From positions 151,764-215,763 of the forward strand of contig VGBR01000005.1 in the NCBI GenBank assembly GCA_016870355.1: a stretch of DNA of 64,000 bases. The letters are read 5' to 3'. Source of the DNA: Actinomycetota bacterium. GTDB lineage: Bacteria; Actinomycetota; Acidimicrobiia; IMCC26256; PALSA-555. Of this stretch, positions 56,629 to 64,000 are shown in pieces (the stretch's first letter is position 1; each line of letters starts with the position of its first letter). Position numbers and translations under genes: made by a program. A model generated the notes under the pieces. That model did no database searches. It saw only the letters and a program-made list of their open reading frames with translations, and was not told the origin of the DNA.

Positions 56629-57587
56629 AGCTCTTCGTCACCGGCGGTGCCGGCTTCATCGGCTCGAACTACGTGCGCCATGTGCTCGGGTCGTCCGACG
56701 ACTCCGTGACCGTGTTCGACGCGCTCACCTATGCCGGGAACCTCGACAACCTGCGTGGGCTCGACGATGACCCTCGATTCGCGTTCGTGAAGGGCGACAT
56801 CACCGATCGCGACGCCGTGACCGCGGCGATGAAGGGCCACGATGCCGTGCTGCACTTCGCCGCCGAGAGCCACGTCGACCGCTCGATCGCCTCGCCCGAT
56901 GAGTTCGTGCACACCAACTGTGACGGCACCAACGTCATGTGCGACGTGGCGCGCACGATCGGAGTCGAGCGCTTCCTCCAGGTGTCGACCGACGAGGTGT
57001 ACGGATCGATCGAGGACGGCTCGTTCAGCGAGACGGATGCGCTCGGACCGCGATCGCCATACTCCGCGTCCAAGGCGGCCGCCGACCTGATCGCGCTGTC
57101 GTACCACGTCACCTACGACGTCCCTGTGCTCGTCACCCGATCGTCGAACAACTTCGGGCCGTACCAGTTCCCCGAGAAGCTCATCCCGTTGTTCGTCACC
57201 AACCTCCTCGAAGGCAAGAAGGTCCCGCTCTACGGCGACGGTCTCAACGTGCGCGACTGGTGCTACGTCGAAGACAACTGCGCAGGGGTGGACTTGGTGC
57301 TTCGCAAGGGCACGGTGGGCGAGATCTACAACGTCGGTGGTGGCAACGAGCTCACGAACCGCGTGATCACCGACACGATCCTCGAGATCCTCGGGCACGA
57401 CGACTCGATGATCGAGTACGTCGAAGACCGGCTCGGCCACGACCGTCGGTACTCGATCACTACCGACCGAGTGCGTGCACTCGGGTGGTCACCCCAACAC
57501 GACTTCCGCGAGGCGATCGGAGCCACGGTCGCCTGGTATCGCGACAACGCCTGGTGGTGGGAGCCACTGAAGCAACGGGGCTCGTGA
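56625..57587 (+). CDS. rmlB: dTDP-glucose 4,6-dehydratase
   Basis: The 320-residue extended SDR has TGGAGFIGSNYVRHVL at the N-terminus, AAESHVDRSI, the catalytic TDEVYG motif and Y-x3-K (YSASKAAAD), plus RSSNNFGPYQFPEKLIP. It converts dTDP-glucose to the 4-keto-6-deoxy sugar. The start ATG 56625 overlaps the rmlC stop. rmlD follows after 3 nt. Confidence 0.96.
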   Translation: MKLFVTGGAGFIGSNYVRHVLGSSDDSVTVFDALTYAGNLDNLRGLDDDPRFAFVKGDITDRDAVTAAMKGHDAVLHFAAESHVDRSIASPDEFVHTNCDGTNVMCDVARTIGVERFLQVSTDEVYGSIEDGSFSETDALGPRSPYSASKAAADLIALSYHVTYDVPVLVTRSSNNFGPYQFPEKLIPLFVTNLLEGKKVPLYGDGLNVRDWCYVEDNCAGVDLVLRKGTVGEIYNVGGGNELTNRVITDTILEILGHDDSMIEYVEDRLGHDRRYSITTDRVRALGWSPQHDFREAIGATVAWYRDNAWWWEPLKQRGS

Positions 57588-57590
57588 GCG

Positions 57591-58427
57591 ATGCGGGTCT
57601 TCGTGACCGGCGCGGGCGGCCAGATCGGAAACGAGCTTCAAGCGGTCTTCGCGTCCGACGACGTCACCGCGGCAACGCATGCCGACCTCGAGATCACAGA
57701 CCGCGATGCAGTGCATGCGGCGATCAACGCAGCGCAACCTGACGTCGTGGTGCACGCCGCGGCCTGGACGGCGGTCGACGACTGTGAGAGTGACCCCGAG
57801 CGAGCGCTGACCATCAACGGCGTAGGGACCCGCCACGTCACCGAAGCAGCGGCCAGCGCTGGCGCCCATCTGACGTACCTCTCGACCGACTACGTGTTCG
57901 ACGGCAGAAAGCCGGATCCCTACATCGAGACCGACACGACGAACCCGCTGTCGGTGTACGGCAGCTCCAAATTGGCCGGCGAGCACGAAGTTGCCGCGTA
58001 CGACCAGTCGCTCGTCGTCCGGGTGTCGTGGGTGTGTGGCCGGCACGGCCGCAACATGGTCAAGACCATCCTCGAGCTGGCGCGCACGCATGACCGCTTG
58101 CGATTCGTCGCCGACCAGATCGGTCACCCGACGTTTGCCGACGACGCGGCGACGATGGTCCACCGCCTCGTCTCCGATCGTCGGACCGGCACCTATCACG
58201 TGACGAACCAGGGCGCGGTGAGCTGGTTCGAGTTCGCGCAAGCGGTCCTCGACTCAGCAGGGCTCGACCCGACGCGGGTCGATCCGATCACGACCGCTGA
58301 GATGCCGCGACCGGCACCGCGGCCCGCGAACTCGGTGCTCGAGAACGCGGCTCTTCGAAGTGCGGGCCTTCCGCTCCTTTCTCACTTCCGCGAGCCGCTC
58401 GACCGCCTCGTCGCCGAGCTCACCTGA
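57591..58427 (+). CDS. rmlD: dTDP-4-dehydrorhamnose reductase
   Basis: The 278-residue reductase carries GAGGQIGNEL (NADPH binding), HAAAWTAVDDCESD, STDYVFDG and YGSSKLAGE (Tyr-x3-Lys). It completes dTDP-L-rhamnose. It lies tightly between rmlB and the GT2 gene (6 nt downstream). Confidence 0.96.
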   Translation: MRVFVTGAGGQIGNELQAVFASDDVTAATHADLEITDRDAVHAAINAAQPDVVVHAAAWTAVDDCESDPERALTINGVGTRHVTEAAASAGAHLTYLSTDYVFDGRKPDPYIETDTTNPLSVYGSSKLAGEHEVAAYDQSLVVRVSWVCGRHGRNMVKTILELARTHDRLRFVADQIGHPTFADDAATMVHRLVSDRRTGTYHVTNQGAVSWFEFAQAVLDSAGLDPTRVDPITTAEMPRPAPRPANSVLENAALRSAGLPLLSHFREPLDRLVAELT

Positions 58428-58433
58428 GGCTCG

Positions 58434-59717
58434 ATGCCAGAAGCACCTCTGGTTCGCGCGGTCGTGGTCAACCACAACGGCGGTCACATGACGCGGGCGT
58501 GCATCGACGCGTTGAGGACCACGGATTGGCCCGCGGACCGGCTACAGATCGTGCTGGTCGACAACGCGTCGGACGACGGCCTCGCCGAAGAGGTCGAACG
58601 CGACCTGCCAGGTATCCGTGTTGTACGCAGCGCGACGAACCGCGGCTTTGCCGGTGGGTGCAACCTCGGGTTCCAAGACCTCGGCGACACCGCCTACGTC
58701 GCGCTGGTGAACAACGACGCGACGGTGACACCGGGTTGGCTTCAGCCCCTCGTCGGGGCGCTCGAATCCGATCCCGCGACCGGCGCAGCGTGCCCGAAGA
58801 TCCTGCTGGACGGGACCTTTCAGGAGGTCTCGGTACACGTGCCCACGGTGCGCCGGGCCGGACGCGACGTCGGGATCTGGGTGAGCGGCGCGCGCGTCGA
58901 CGGTCGCGACGTGTGGCCCCGCACGCAGCTCGTGCGCGGGTGGTGGGGGATCGAGCCAGCGGAGGGCACATGGCCGCCGGGTCAATGGACGCATTCGGAC
59001 GGCACGCTGTTGGCGCCGGCCGACAGCGGAGGCATGGTCGAGCTGCGCGTTGCGGCACCGGCTCCGGTCACGGCCAGCTTCTCGACCGATGCCGGCACGA
59101 CCGCGGTCGATGTGGGCCGTGAACCCACATGGGTGGCGATCGCCGCGACCGGTACCGCGCGCACGATCATGAACAACGCGGGATCGTTCCTCACCACCGA
59201 CGGTCACGGTGCCGACCGTGGCTACCTCGAACCCGACGACGGGCGCTTCGATGCGCCCGAAGACGTGTTCGCATGGTGCGGCGCTGCGGTCGTGCTCCGA
59301 CGCGAGTACGTGGACGACGTCGGACCGATGGACGAGCGGCTCTTCCTCTATTACGAGGACCTCGAACACGCATGGCGGGGCGCCAAGCGCTGGCGGTACC
59401 GCTACGTGCCGACATCGGTGGTGCACCACCTCCACGCCGCGTCGACCGGCGAAGGTTCGGCATTGAAGATGCACCACGAGGAACGCAATCGGCTGTTGGT
59501 ACTGACGCGTCACGCAACACCTGGGATGGCCTGGCGGGCCGTGCTCCGACATCCACTTGTGACCGCGTCGTACGCGCGGCGCGATGTGTTCAGCCGATTG
59601 CTCCACGGCCGCCGCCCACGACCCGTGCTCGTGTGGCGCCGCCTCCGCGCGTACGGCGCATTCCTCGTACGTGCCCCCGGCATGCTTCGATCACGCCGGA
59701 GGGATCGCCGGACCTAG
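58434..59717 (+). CDS. GT2-family glycosyltransferase
   Basis: The 427-residue protein has a GT-A fold: VVVNHNGGHMTRACIDAL, LVDNASDDG, NRGFAGGCNLGF and VNNDATVTPGWLQP (the DxD-like region). YYEDLEHAWRGAKRWRYRYVP follows in the acceptor half. An insert of about 130 residues (150-270) between the halves is rich in beta strands and absent from simple members. The position next to rmlBD suggests a rhamnosyltransferase, which is inference. It overlaps the convergent glycosyltransferase gene by 4 nt (CTAG). Confidence 0.9.
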   Translation: MPEAPLVRAVVVNHNGGHMTRACIDALRTTDWPADRLQIVLVDNASDDGLAEEVERDLPGIRVVRSATNRGFAGGCNLGFQDLGDTAYVALVNNDATVTPGWLQPLVGALESDPATGAACPKILLDGTFQEVSVHVPTVRRAGRDVGIWVSGARVDGRDVWPRTQLVRGWWGIEPAEGTWPPGQWTHSDGTLLAPADSGGMVELRVAAPAPVTASFSTDAGTTAVDVGREPTWVAIAATGTARTIMNNAGSFLTTDGHGADRGYLEPDDGRFDAPEDVFAWCGAAVVLRREYVDDVGPMDERLFLYYEDLEHAWRGAKRWRYRYVPTSVVHHLHAASTGEGSALKMHHEERNRLLVLTRHATPGMAWRAVLRHPLVTASYARRDVFSRLLHGRRPRPVLVWRRLRAYGAFLVRAPGMLRSRRRDRRT

Positions 59718-61999
59718 AACGTGTCGGTTCTTGCGCCGGGGCCAGCGGTGTGGGGGTGGAGCTTGGTGCGGATGCGCATGCGGACCTTGCGGAAGAGGCC
59801 TCCGAGCTCGAAGTGGCGCACGTGGTCTACGACGACGCGCGCAGTGTGCTTCCAACCCCGCTTGCCCCACATCGCCTGCGCAAGGGGATCACCGATCATG
59901 GAGCGCTGCCGGGGGTCCACGAGGTCGGGCGCCCGCGCCGGCTTCCGGCAGAACTCGAGCAGCGGCGCAAGCGCCTTGCCCCAGTGCACCTCCGGGACGT
60001 ACGACCGGATGGCGCCCTGGCATGCCTGCCTGCGGTCGTCGTCAGCAAGCAACGAATACAGGGCCTGCTCCAGTGCGTCGACGTCCTCTGGCGGCACGAC
60101 GAGCCCGAGACCGTGTCGCCTGATCACCTCGGCGAACCCGTCGCCATCGCTCGCGACGACTGGGAGCGACGCCCAGAGGTAGTCGAGGATCCGGGTACGG
60201 AACGAGTACGCCGTCTCGATGTGCTCGAAGTGGGTGCTCACACCAACGTCGGCTTCGAGGAGGTAGTTCTGGCGATCGTCATAGTCGACCCATCCCTCGT
60301 TGAAGAAGACGTGGGTGCCGACGAGGTCGAGCTCCTTCGCGAGCTTCTGAGTCTCGAACGCCATGCGCATCGCCGGGACGCGCGGATTCGGATGAGTCAT
60401 GCCCATGAAGTACAGGCGAACGTTTGGCAGCCGGCTTCTGAGCTTGTCAACGGCGTGCACCAGGGTCAGCGGATCGAACCAGTTGTAGACGCCACCACCC
60501 CACAGGATGATCTTGTCGCCGTCTCCAATTCCAGGCTGCACACCACGCAAGACGGCATTGGTGTGGGTGGGTGGCTCCTCATCGACCCCGAACGGCGCGA
60601 TCGCGATGAGTGAGTTGAGGTTCTCGTGCTGGTCATAGGTGGATGGGTTGATCCGGCCGACCGCGGCGAGTTGACCAAGCCAGAAGTCGCGTTGCTTCTC
60701 GCTGGCGCACAGGAAGAAGTCGCCCCGTGCCAGTTGCTCGTTCAACGTCTCGATGGTGAGGCGCGTCGTGACACGTCGATCGTTCGGCGACAGGTCTCGG
60801 GCGTACTCGAGCACCTCCAGATGGAATGGGTCATAGATGTCGGCCACGAGCAGCCGATCGGTCTTGCGGAGCCAGGGGTGATGATCGATGACATGACCCT
60901 GGATGACCACGATCTCCGCCCGATCTACCGCGTGGCGCAGCTCGGGGTCGGTCACGTGTGACGTCGGGAACGCTGGGTGCGAGAAGTCGCAACCGACCGT
61001 GCTCACGAGCTCGACGTCGTGCTCGGCCGAGAGTGCAAGCGCCATGCGGAACGCCCGGATCGCAGGGCCCGCCATCTTCGGCTGGAGAACGTCGGGGGTG
61101 ACGACCAGCACCCGTCGTCGCGTCGAGAGGTCGAGCTGCGCCAGTGGGAGCACCTGAAGATCGGGCAGTTGTCGCATCGCCTGCACCCGTTCCCGCTCGG
61201 CGATGAGGCTCGGCGTCCGGTCGCCACCACCGAGACCCATCGCGACCAGGTTGGAGTCATCGACGTTCTTCACCAACATCTCGGCTCGAGCGTCGCTGGC
61301 GATGGGCGGTGGGGCCGGTGCACTCGACCTGAGCGTGACGAATGACGCTCCCGTGTACCGCACTCCGAGGCCAGCGAGCCACAACCTCCAACCGAGGTCG
61401 GCATGCTCGATGCCGCGGCAGTGCCGGATATCGAAGCCGCGCACCCACCGGAACGCCTTTGTCTCCATGACGATCGCCCACGGCGACGGGAACAACACGG
61501 GAACGCTCGTGTCGTACGCGCCCGAATCAGCATCGCCAGCATGTGGGAAGACGGGCTCACCCGTCGAATTGAGCGCACCGCCAACGAACGAGATGCGTCC
61601 GTCAACATCGACGACCTTGCTCGCGACGGCGGCCGCACCGGAGTCGCTGCGCATCGCTCGCAGAGCACTGCGCACCCAGAGCGGGTCCGGCTGTGCGTCA
61701 CGATCGAGGAAGGCCAACCACTCTCCCCGTGCGGCGTGCGCACCGAGGTTTCGGGCCTGCGGCAGTGGCACCTCGTCCGCCGCACGGATGGCACGCACCT
61801 CGAGTCCCCGCGCCTTGGCGCCCGCCGCGATCGGTCGACGCGGCCCAACGATCACCACGTCGAGGAGGTCGTGGGGCCAGTCGAGATGGTGCACGCGCTC
61901 CGCCGCGTCGACCGCGGCGTCGGGGTCGTCACCGGCGGCGATCACCACGCTGACGACCCGCCCGCGGATCGGTCGGGCGTCGACGCCGTCCGCGGTCAC
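59714..61999 (-). CDS. two-domain glycosyltransferase (GT2-like plus GT4-like)
   Basis: The 761-residue protein starts at GTG 61999, overlapping the stop of the ABC ATPase gene (GTGA). Residues 15-270 resemble a GT-A GT2 domain (VSVVIAAGDDP, then RNLGAHAARGEWLAFLDRDAQPDPLW). The rest is GT-B like: VLVVTPDVLQPKMAGPAIRAFRMA at about 315, and WGGGVYNWFDPLTLVHAV with YLWASLPVVASDGDGFAEVI in the C-terminal half. Such fused transferases build surface polymers with two linkages. Coupling to the Wzt-type ATPase suggests it extends or caps the exported glycan. Confidence 0.88.
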   Translation of the reverse strand: MTADGVDARPIRGRVVSVVIAAGDDPDAAVDAAERVHHLDWPHDLLDVVIVGPRRPIAAGAKARGLEVRAIRAADEVPLPQARNLGAHAARGEWLAFLDRDAQPDPLWVRSALRAMRSDSGAAAVASKVVDVDGRISFVGGALNSTGEPVFPHAGDADSGAYDTSVPVLFPSPWAIVMETKAFRWVRGFDIRHCRGIEHADLGWRLWLAGLGVRYTGASFVTLRSSAPAPPPIASDARAEMLVKNVDDSNLVAMGLGGGDRTPSLIAERERVQAMRQLPDLQVLPLAQLDLSTRRRVLVVTPDVLQPKMAGPAIRAFRMALALSAEHDVELVSTVGCDFSHPAFPTSHVTDPELRHAVDRAEIVVIQGHVIDHHPWLRKTDRLLVADIYDPFHLEVLEYARDLSPNDRRVTTRLTIETLNEQLARGDFFLCASEKQRDFWLGQLAAVGRINPSTYDQHENLNSLIAIAPFGVDEEPPTHTNAVLRGVQPGIGDGDKIILWGGGVYNWFDPLTLVHAVDKLRSRLPNVRLYFMGMTHPNPRVPAMRMAFETQKLAKELDLVGTHVFFNEGWVDYDDRQNYLLEADVGVSTHFEHIETAYSFRTRILDYLWASLPVVASDGDGFAEVIRRHGLGLVVPPEDVDALEQALYSLLADDDRRQACQGAIRSYVPEVHWGKALAPLLEFCRKPARAPDLVDPRQRSMIGDPLAQAMWGKRGWKHTARVVVDHVRHFELGGLFRKVRMRIRTKLHPHTAGPGARTDTF

Positions 62000-63192
62000 G
62001 AAGGCGGCTCGTTGTCGACGATGTCCCACGAGCCGCCGAACGTCACCACGCCCAGCCATTCCGACGGACCGCCCTGCCACTCCACGTCGAAGCGGAGCGC
62101 GACGACCCGGCCGTCGTATTGGAGCGTCCGCGCCTGGTCCTCGATCGACACGGCCACGTCGTACGTGCCAGCGAGCAGGGGCAACGACGGCACGCGGTAG
62201 TCGACGTGACCATGCCCTTCGACCTTGTCCGGGATGACGCCGTAATCGTGGGTGTTGGGAGCGGTGACGCCAACGCCGTCGATGCGTCGGAGGCTGAAGC
62301 CGAAGCACGGTTGCTCGATCGGCTGGTTCGCCGAGAACACCAGGCGAAAGGTGACGGGCTGGCCGGTGCGCGCACGGGTGATCGGGTTCCCCGCTTCGTC
62401 GAGCAGGACGACGCGCTGAATCTGGATCTCACCGCTCCCGCTCCGGCTCTCCTCGCGGCTCTTGAGGTGAACGCCCTCGAGGTAGTCGCTCGCCACGTCG
62501 TTCGCGGGACCAAGTGACCGAACGCGACCGTGGTCGAGCAACGCCACGCGATCGCAGAACTGACGGATCGACTCGATCGCGTGCGAGACGATCACGATCG
62601 TCTTGCCTGCCTTCTTCAAGTCCTCAAACTTTCGCTCGCACTTGTACTGGAACTCGGCATCACCCACGGCGAGGATCTCGTCGATCAAGAGGATGTCGGG
62701 TTCGACGTTGATCGCTACCGAGAACCCGAGACGTACGTACATGCCCGACGAGTAGTTCTTCACCGGGCTGTCGACGAACTGCTCGAGACCGGCGAAGTCG
62801 ATGATCTCGTCGAAGCGCGAGTCGATGTCCTTCTTCGACAGACCGAGGATCGCGCCGTTCAGGTACACGTTCTCGCGACCAGTGAGCTCTTGGTGGAACC
62901 CAGCACCGAGCTCGAGCAGCGCCGAGAGCTTGCCCGCGACGGCGATGCGACCGGCGTCAGGGCGAAGGATCCTCGCGATGCACTTCAGCAGCGTGCTCTT
63001 CCCCGAGCCGTTCTCGCCGATGAGCCCGAACGTCGAGCCCTCTTCGATCTCGATCGACACGTCGCGCAGCGCCCAGAACTCGTCGTACCGGGAGCGGCCG
63101 CGTCGCATCAGCGCGCCTTTCAACGTCTGATTGCGCTCGTGGTACAGCCGGTACCTCTTGGAGACGTCTTCGATGACGATCGCCGCGGTCAC
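61996..63192 (-). CDS. Wzt/TagH-type polysaccharide ABC transporter ATPase
   Basis: The 398-residue ATPase starts at GTG 63192 (GTGA overlap with the permease stop). It has Walker A GENGSGKS, the signature YSSGMYVRLGFS, Walker B DILLIDE and the SHAIE switch. The C-terminal 150 residues form a beta-sandwich like the Wzt carbohydrate-binding domain, which recognises the finished glycan before export. That implies a polymer completed in the cytoplasm. Confidence 0.93.
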   Translation of the reverse strand: MTAAIVIEDVSKRYRLYHERNQTLKGALMRRGRSRYDEFWALRDVSIEIEEGSTFGLIGENGSGKSTLLKCIARILRPDAGRIAVAGKLSALLELGAGFHQELTGRENVYLNGAILGLSKKDIDSRFDEIIDFAGLEQFVDSPVKNYSSGMYVRLGFSVAINVEPDILLIDEILAVGDAEFQYKCERKFEDLKKAGKTIVIVSHAIESIRQFCDRVALLDHGRVRSLGPANDVASDYLEGVHLKSREESRSGSGEIQIQRVVLLDEAGNPITRARTGQPVTFRLVFSANQPIEQPCFGFSLRRIDGVGVTAPNTHDYGVIPDKVEGHGHVDYRVPSLPLLAGTYDVAVSIEDQARTLQYDGRVVALRFDVEWQGGPSEWLGVVTFGGSWDIVDNEPPS

Positions 63193-64000
63193 ACTTCCTC
63201 CGCGAGCCGCCGATCGAGCCGGCCAAACAGCCAGTGCCCGAAGACGAGGAGGACGAGCGCCCACCCCGAGAGATAGAGGAGGTCACCGGTGTCCGGGAAC
63301 CGAAGGTCGTAGAGGACCGCTCGGAAGGAGTCGACCAGCGACACGAGCGGATTCAGCTCGTAGAGATCTCGCAACGGCAGATCCACGCCGAGCACGTTGG
63401 CATCCTTGGCCACCAGCGAGATCGGGTACACGATCGGCGCCGAGTAGAAGAGCAGCTGGAGGAAGATCCCGACGAAGTGCTTGGTGTCGCGCAGGTACAC
63501 GTTGAGAGGCGCCAGCACGAGCGCGATCCCGAGCGCGAAGGCCACCTCGATCGCCACGAGCACGAGCACCAGCGGCAGCCACGGAAGCGTCATGTTCCCA
63601 AAGGCCAGGAGCACGAGGCTGAACACGCCAAGCTCGATGACGAACGTGACCAAGAGAGCCCCGACCGACGACACCACCAGCAGCTCGCGCGGGAAGTACA
63701 CCTTCTTCACGAGGTTCGAGTTGCTGAGCAGCGACTCCACCGATGCGTTCATCGACTCGGAGAGGAAGCGGTATGGGAGCAGGCCGCACACGAGGAACAG
63801 CACGAAGCTCTTCAGCTCGCTCGGATCACCGGTCGGGGCCTCGACCTTGAGGAACGACGAGAACACGACCCAGTAGATGAGGATCGTCGCGAGCGGGTTC
63901 ATGAGCGACCATGTCCATCCGAGCACCGAGCGCTTGTAGCGACCACGCAGGTCGCGCAGCACAAGGTTGATCAGGAGCTCGTGGGTGCCGCGGTACTCGG
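63189..64000 (-). CDS. Wzm/TagG-type ABC transporter permease, 5' end outside window
   Basis: The readable part covers about 270 residues, beginning EYRGTHELLINLVLRDLRGRY at the window edge. The upstream start is cut off. LRGRYKRSVLGWTWSLMNPL is the typical ABC-2 permease entry, and six hydrophobic segments follow. It forms the channel for polysaccharide export with the Wzt-like ATPase, whose gene is coupled to it by a 4-nt overlap. Confidence 0.93.
   Translation of the reverse strand, partial: EYRGTHELLINLVLRDLRGRYKRSVLGWTWSLMNPLATILIYWVVFSSFLKVEAPTGDPSELKSFVLFLVCGLLPYRFLSESMNASVESLLSNSNLVKKVYFPRELLVVSSVGALLVTFVIELGVFSLVLLAFGNMTLPWLPLVLVLVAIEVAFALGIALVLAPLNVYLRDTKHFVGIFLQLLFYSAPIVYPISLVAKDANVLGVDLPLRDLYELNPLVSLVDSFRAVLYDLRFPDTGDLLYLSGWALVLLVFGHWLFGRLDRRLAEEV

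Overview
This window is high-GC, gene-dense chromosomal DNA from an actinobacterium. The overall mix points to the Acidimicrobiia, probably an uncultured or environmental lineage: DUF222/HNH protein, PASTA kinase, an Fpg variant with a degenerate zinc finger, AtuA-type and SCP2-type lipid genes, many GTG/TTG starts, and PAS/GGDEF/EAL and GAF signalling proteins of the kind common in that class. The taxonomic call is inference from gene content. I see no rRNA, tRNA, CRISPR array, transposase or prophage.

Layout. 1-3.3 kb: an amidase followed by a split AtuA-type acyl-CoA gene pair. 3.3-3.65 kb: the 3' remnant of an EAL gene abutting a 15-bp tandem repeat array that ends inside the stop codon of lhr. 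3.6-10.7 kb: an Lhr-type helicase, a DUF222/HNH protein, a small lipoprotein, PlsY and a DUF4242 protein. 10.7-19 kb: branched-chain amino acid synthesis on the minus strand. ilvB is preceded by a leader peptide (MHAAYLLVVVT) and an attenuator terminator, and ilvN and ilvC are separated by an inserted methyltransferase/glycosyltransferase remnant. A truncated TM-GAF protein, fpg and ilvD follow. 19-30 kb: a beta-propeller protein, the gatCAB cluster with a 61-codon ORF wedged between gatA and gatB, an SCP2 protein, an SDR, a PASTA Ser/Thr kinase and ligA. 30-36 kb: membrane proteins, the mnmA/cysteine desulfurase tRNA-thiolation pair, an SGNH-like lipoprotein and a PGRP-type amidase. 36.5-42 kb: methylmalonyl-CoA mutase with MeaB, and a PAS-PAS-GGDEF-EAL protein. 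42-53 kb: a secreted protein with paired frameshifts, a helix-rich protein, a sirtuin, a secreted Lon-type (S16) protease, a rhodanese-ThiF fusion, an AbiEi-like gene flanked by palindromes, leucyl aminopeptidase and cobalamin-dependent methionine synthase. 53.4-64 kb: a surface polysaccharide locus (rmlA, a methyltransferase, rmlC, rmlB, rmlD, a GT2, a two-domain glycosyltransferase and a Wzm/Wzt-type ABC exporter), cut off by the window edge.

Three patterns run through the window. First, at least fourteen genes have a TAnnnT hexamer 6-10 nt upstream of the start codon and no Shine-Dalgarno sequence, which suggests widespread leaderless transcription. Second, neighbouring genes in clusters repeatedly overlap by 4 nt (GTGA or ATGA), which suggests translational coupling. 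Third, long near-perfect palindromes sit at gene ends, and GC-rich palindromic elements have entered coding sequences in frame (fpg and the cysteine desulfurase). Several genes are eroded or rearranged: the EAL remnant, the GAF protein without an output domain, the methyltransferase-GT4 chimera, the alpha/beta-hydrolase tail and the frameshifted secreted protein. I did not find a complete novel system. The best leads are the ilv leader/attenuator with its interrupted operon, the coupled small ORF inside gatCAB, the palindrome families and the secreted S16 protease.
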